From: Sphingobacterium sp. SGG-5
Lineage (GTDB): Bacteria; Bacteroidota; Bacteroidia; Sphingobacteriales; Sphingobacteriaceae
DNA length: 64,000 nt
Assembly (NCBI RefSeq): GCF_011043525.1
Contig: NZ_JAAKGO010000007.1
Span: 62,001 to 126,000 of the forward strand
Direction of reading: 5' to 3'
How positions within the stretch are numbered: the first letter of the stretch is position 1; each line of letters starts with the position of its first letter. The translations under genes and the position numbers were made by a program. Below the pieces are notes generated by a model. It was given only the letters and a program-made list of their open reading frames with translations. It made no database searches and was not told where the DNA came from. Below, piece after piece: positions 62,826 through 64,000 of the stretch.

Positions 62826-62827
62826 AT

Positions 62828-63160
62828 ATGAGAAAAGCATCTGTATACTATAAGAATCAATTCGCAGGAATCCTTACGGAGACTGACGATGGCGAATATG
62901 TTTTTCAGTACGATGAAGCCTATATCAGAGACTATCCTGCGGCATTCATAACCTTCACCATGCCCGTGACTTCCAAGCCTTACAAGGATAAACGTTTATT
63001 CCCATTTTTTGAAGGACTAATACCGGAAGGCTGGTTATTGGGTATCGCTTCCAAGAATTGGAAAATCAATCCCAACGACCGTATGGGGCTACTGTTAGCG
63101 TGCTGCCAAAACTGTATCGGTGCGGTAAGTGTTCAACCTATACATCTCGAAAATGAGTAA
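62828..63160 (+). CDS. hipS: HipS-like protein (separate N-terminal subdomain of HipA)
   Basis: A 110-residue protein equal to the N-terminal subdomain 1 of HipA: SVYYKNQFAGILTETDDGEYVFQYDEAYI, then FEGLIPEGWLL and the CCQNCIGAVSVQPI end. In the tripartite HipBST system of E. coli this small protein is the antitoxin. Its stop overlaps the kinase start by 8 bases. Confidence 0.85.
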   Translation: MRKASVYYKNQFAGILTETDDGEYVFQYDEAYIRDYPAAFITFTMPVTSKPYKDKRLFPFFEGLIPEGWLLGIASKNWKINPNDRMGLLLACCQNCIGAVSVQPIHLENE

Positions 63161-64000
63161 CAAAAAGTGTTTATACTGTTATAAGGAATTACCTAAGAAT
63201 GCGTTGGGTGATTTTCACGAGCCATGTAGCCTAGATTTTTTTGGCACCAAGCAACAACCCATATTCGAACATTCTATGGAACAAATGGCGGAATTGGCAA
63301 AGAATGTAGTTGAGCGGAGCATAGCAGTTCCCGGCGTACAACCCAAACTTTCTTTGTCGTTGGTAAAAAACACGATCCAAGATGGAGAAAAGGGGCGTTT
63401 AACCGTAGTAGGGGCTTTAGGCGGGAATTATATATTCAAACCACCTTCCGATCATTTTCCTGAAATGCCGGAAAACGAGCATGTCACTATGCGTATCGCC
63501 GAGGCTTTCGGCATCAATGTAGTAAAGTCCAGTCTCATCAGGTTGAAGTCGGGCGAATTATCCTATATTACAAAAAGAATAGATCGAGCAGATGACGGAG
63601 AAAAAATACATATGCTCGATATGTTCCAAATCACAGAAGCTTTTGACAAATACAAAAGCTCAATGGAGAAAGTCGGTAAAGCGCTACATGAATATTCGGA
63701 CAATACACTACTCGATAAGGTATTCTTTTTCGAACTGGCCATCTTTTGCTTCCTGACTGGAAACAACGATATGCACCTAAAAAATTTTTCCATGATTTGT
63801 CACAACAATAAATGGACACTAGCACCAGCATACGATCTATTGAATGTTGCGATAGTCAACCCCGAAGACACAGAAGAGTTGGCATTAACGTTGGAAGGAA
63901 AGAAAAAGAAGCTCCATTCGGAGCATTTTCAAAGGTTGGGGCTGCTGTTAGGACTAAACGCTAAGCAAATAACTGGTGTAGCCAAACGTTTTCAGAAAAG
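63153..64000 (+). CDS. hipT: HipT-like Ser/Thr kinase toxin (C-terminus off the right edge)
   Basis: A HipA-family kinase, at least 282 residues here, missing the N-terminal subdomain carried by HipS. It starts with a small Cys-rich part (KKCLYCYKELPKNALGDFHEPC). Then: GVQPKLSLSLV, ATP-binding GGNYIFKPPSDHFPEMPENEH, the kinase core ITKRIDR, catalytic GNNDMHLKNFSM and the DFG-like APAYDLLN. In E. coli HipT phosphorylates and inhibits tryptophanyl-tRNA synthetase; the target here is unknown. The gene runs off the window. Confidence 0.9.
   Translation, partial: MSNKKCLYCYKELPKNALGDFHEPCSLDFFGTKQQPIFEHSMEQMAELAKNVVERSIAVPGVQPKLSLSLVKNTIQDGEKGRLTVVGALGGNYIFKPPSDHFPEMPENEHVTMRIAEAFGINVVKSSLIRLKSGELSYITKRIDRADDGEKIHMLDMFQITEAFDKYKSSMEKVGKALHEYSDNTLLDKVFFFELAIFCFLTGNNDMHLKNFSMICHNNKWTLAPAYDLLNVAIVNPEDTEELALTLEGKKKKLHSEHFQRLGLLLGLNAKQITGVAKRFQK

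Noticed and set aside
1..64000. CRISPR array, rRNA, tRNA, complete insertion sequence or integrase
   Set aside because: No regular spacer repeats, no rRNA or tRNA sequence and no transposase or integrase gene were seen.

Overview
The window looks like chromosomal DNA of a Bacteroidota bacterium, most likely Sphingobacteriaceae (Sphingobacterium/Pedobacter-like). Evidence: three SusC-type TonB receptors with SusD partners, ECF sigma/FecR pairs, LytS/LytTR signalling, DUF6520 and MauE-like proteins, a Bacteroidota-type -7 element (TAnnTTTG), and mostly absent Shine-Dalgarno sites. The genus cannot be fixed from the sequence alone. The first ~38 kb and the last ~8 kb have moderate GC. Roughly 39-53 kb is clearly AT-richer and reads as an acquired defence island.

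Layout. 1-5.3 kb: an ECF sigma factor, a FecR anti-sigma factor and a SusC receptor that runs off the left edge. 5.3-18.1 kb: a lipase, then a xylan-type utilisation locus (sigma, FecR, SusC, SusD, small lipoprotein, GH10 xylanase with inserted binding module, GH3 glycosidase). 18.2-24.2 kb: an AraC regulator convergent with a TonB receptor, then arsR-DUF6428-arsC-acr3. Three near-identical palindromes suggest that ArsR also controls the AraC gene and perhaps the receptor. 24.2-26.6 kb: a small-gene cassette (FnIII protein, DUF5675, two tiny proteins) behind a region packed with palindromes. 26.7-29.6 kb: a LytTR regulator, a membrane histidine kinase, an acyltransferase-like protein and a 49-residue peptide gene, in an order resembling peptide-signalling loci. 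29.9-38.4 kb: an AraC regulator, a MauE-like membrane oxidoreductase, a two-cysteine DUF6520 protein, and a SusD/SusC/TlpA operon; this looks like a thiol-redox secretion or uptake module.

38.4-55.3 kb: a highly structured intergenic region, then defence genes. These are a regulated MjaI-type (CTAG) restriction-modification system with two paralogous nucleases, a dGTPase next to a nucleotidyltransferase-like protein, an XRE/ImmA pair, a candidate small RNA, a multi-ubiquitin/E1/DUF6527/tiny-protein operon, a P-loop dCTP-deaminase-type protein, and RloA/RloB. Broken gene remnants sit between them.

55.3-64 kb: a membrane protein, a LOTUS-domain remnant, a cold-shock protein, a fatty-acid desaturase, a two-domain glycosyltransferase, WYL and ADP-ribosyltransferase-like remnants, and a hipB-hipS-hipT-type three-gene toxin-antitoxin locus that runs off the right edge.

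The strongest candidates for undescribed biology are the peptide/acyltransferase/kinase/LytTR cassette, the MauE-DUF6520-TlpA-SusCD module, the dGTPase-nucleotidyltransferase pair beside a dCTP deaminase, and the four-gene multi-ubiquitin operon.
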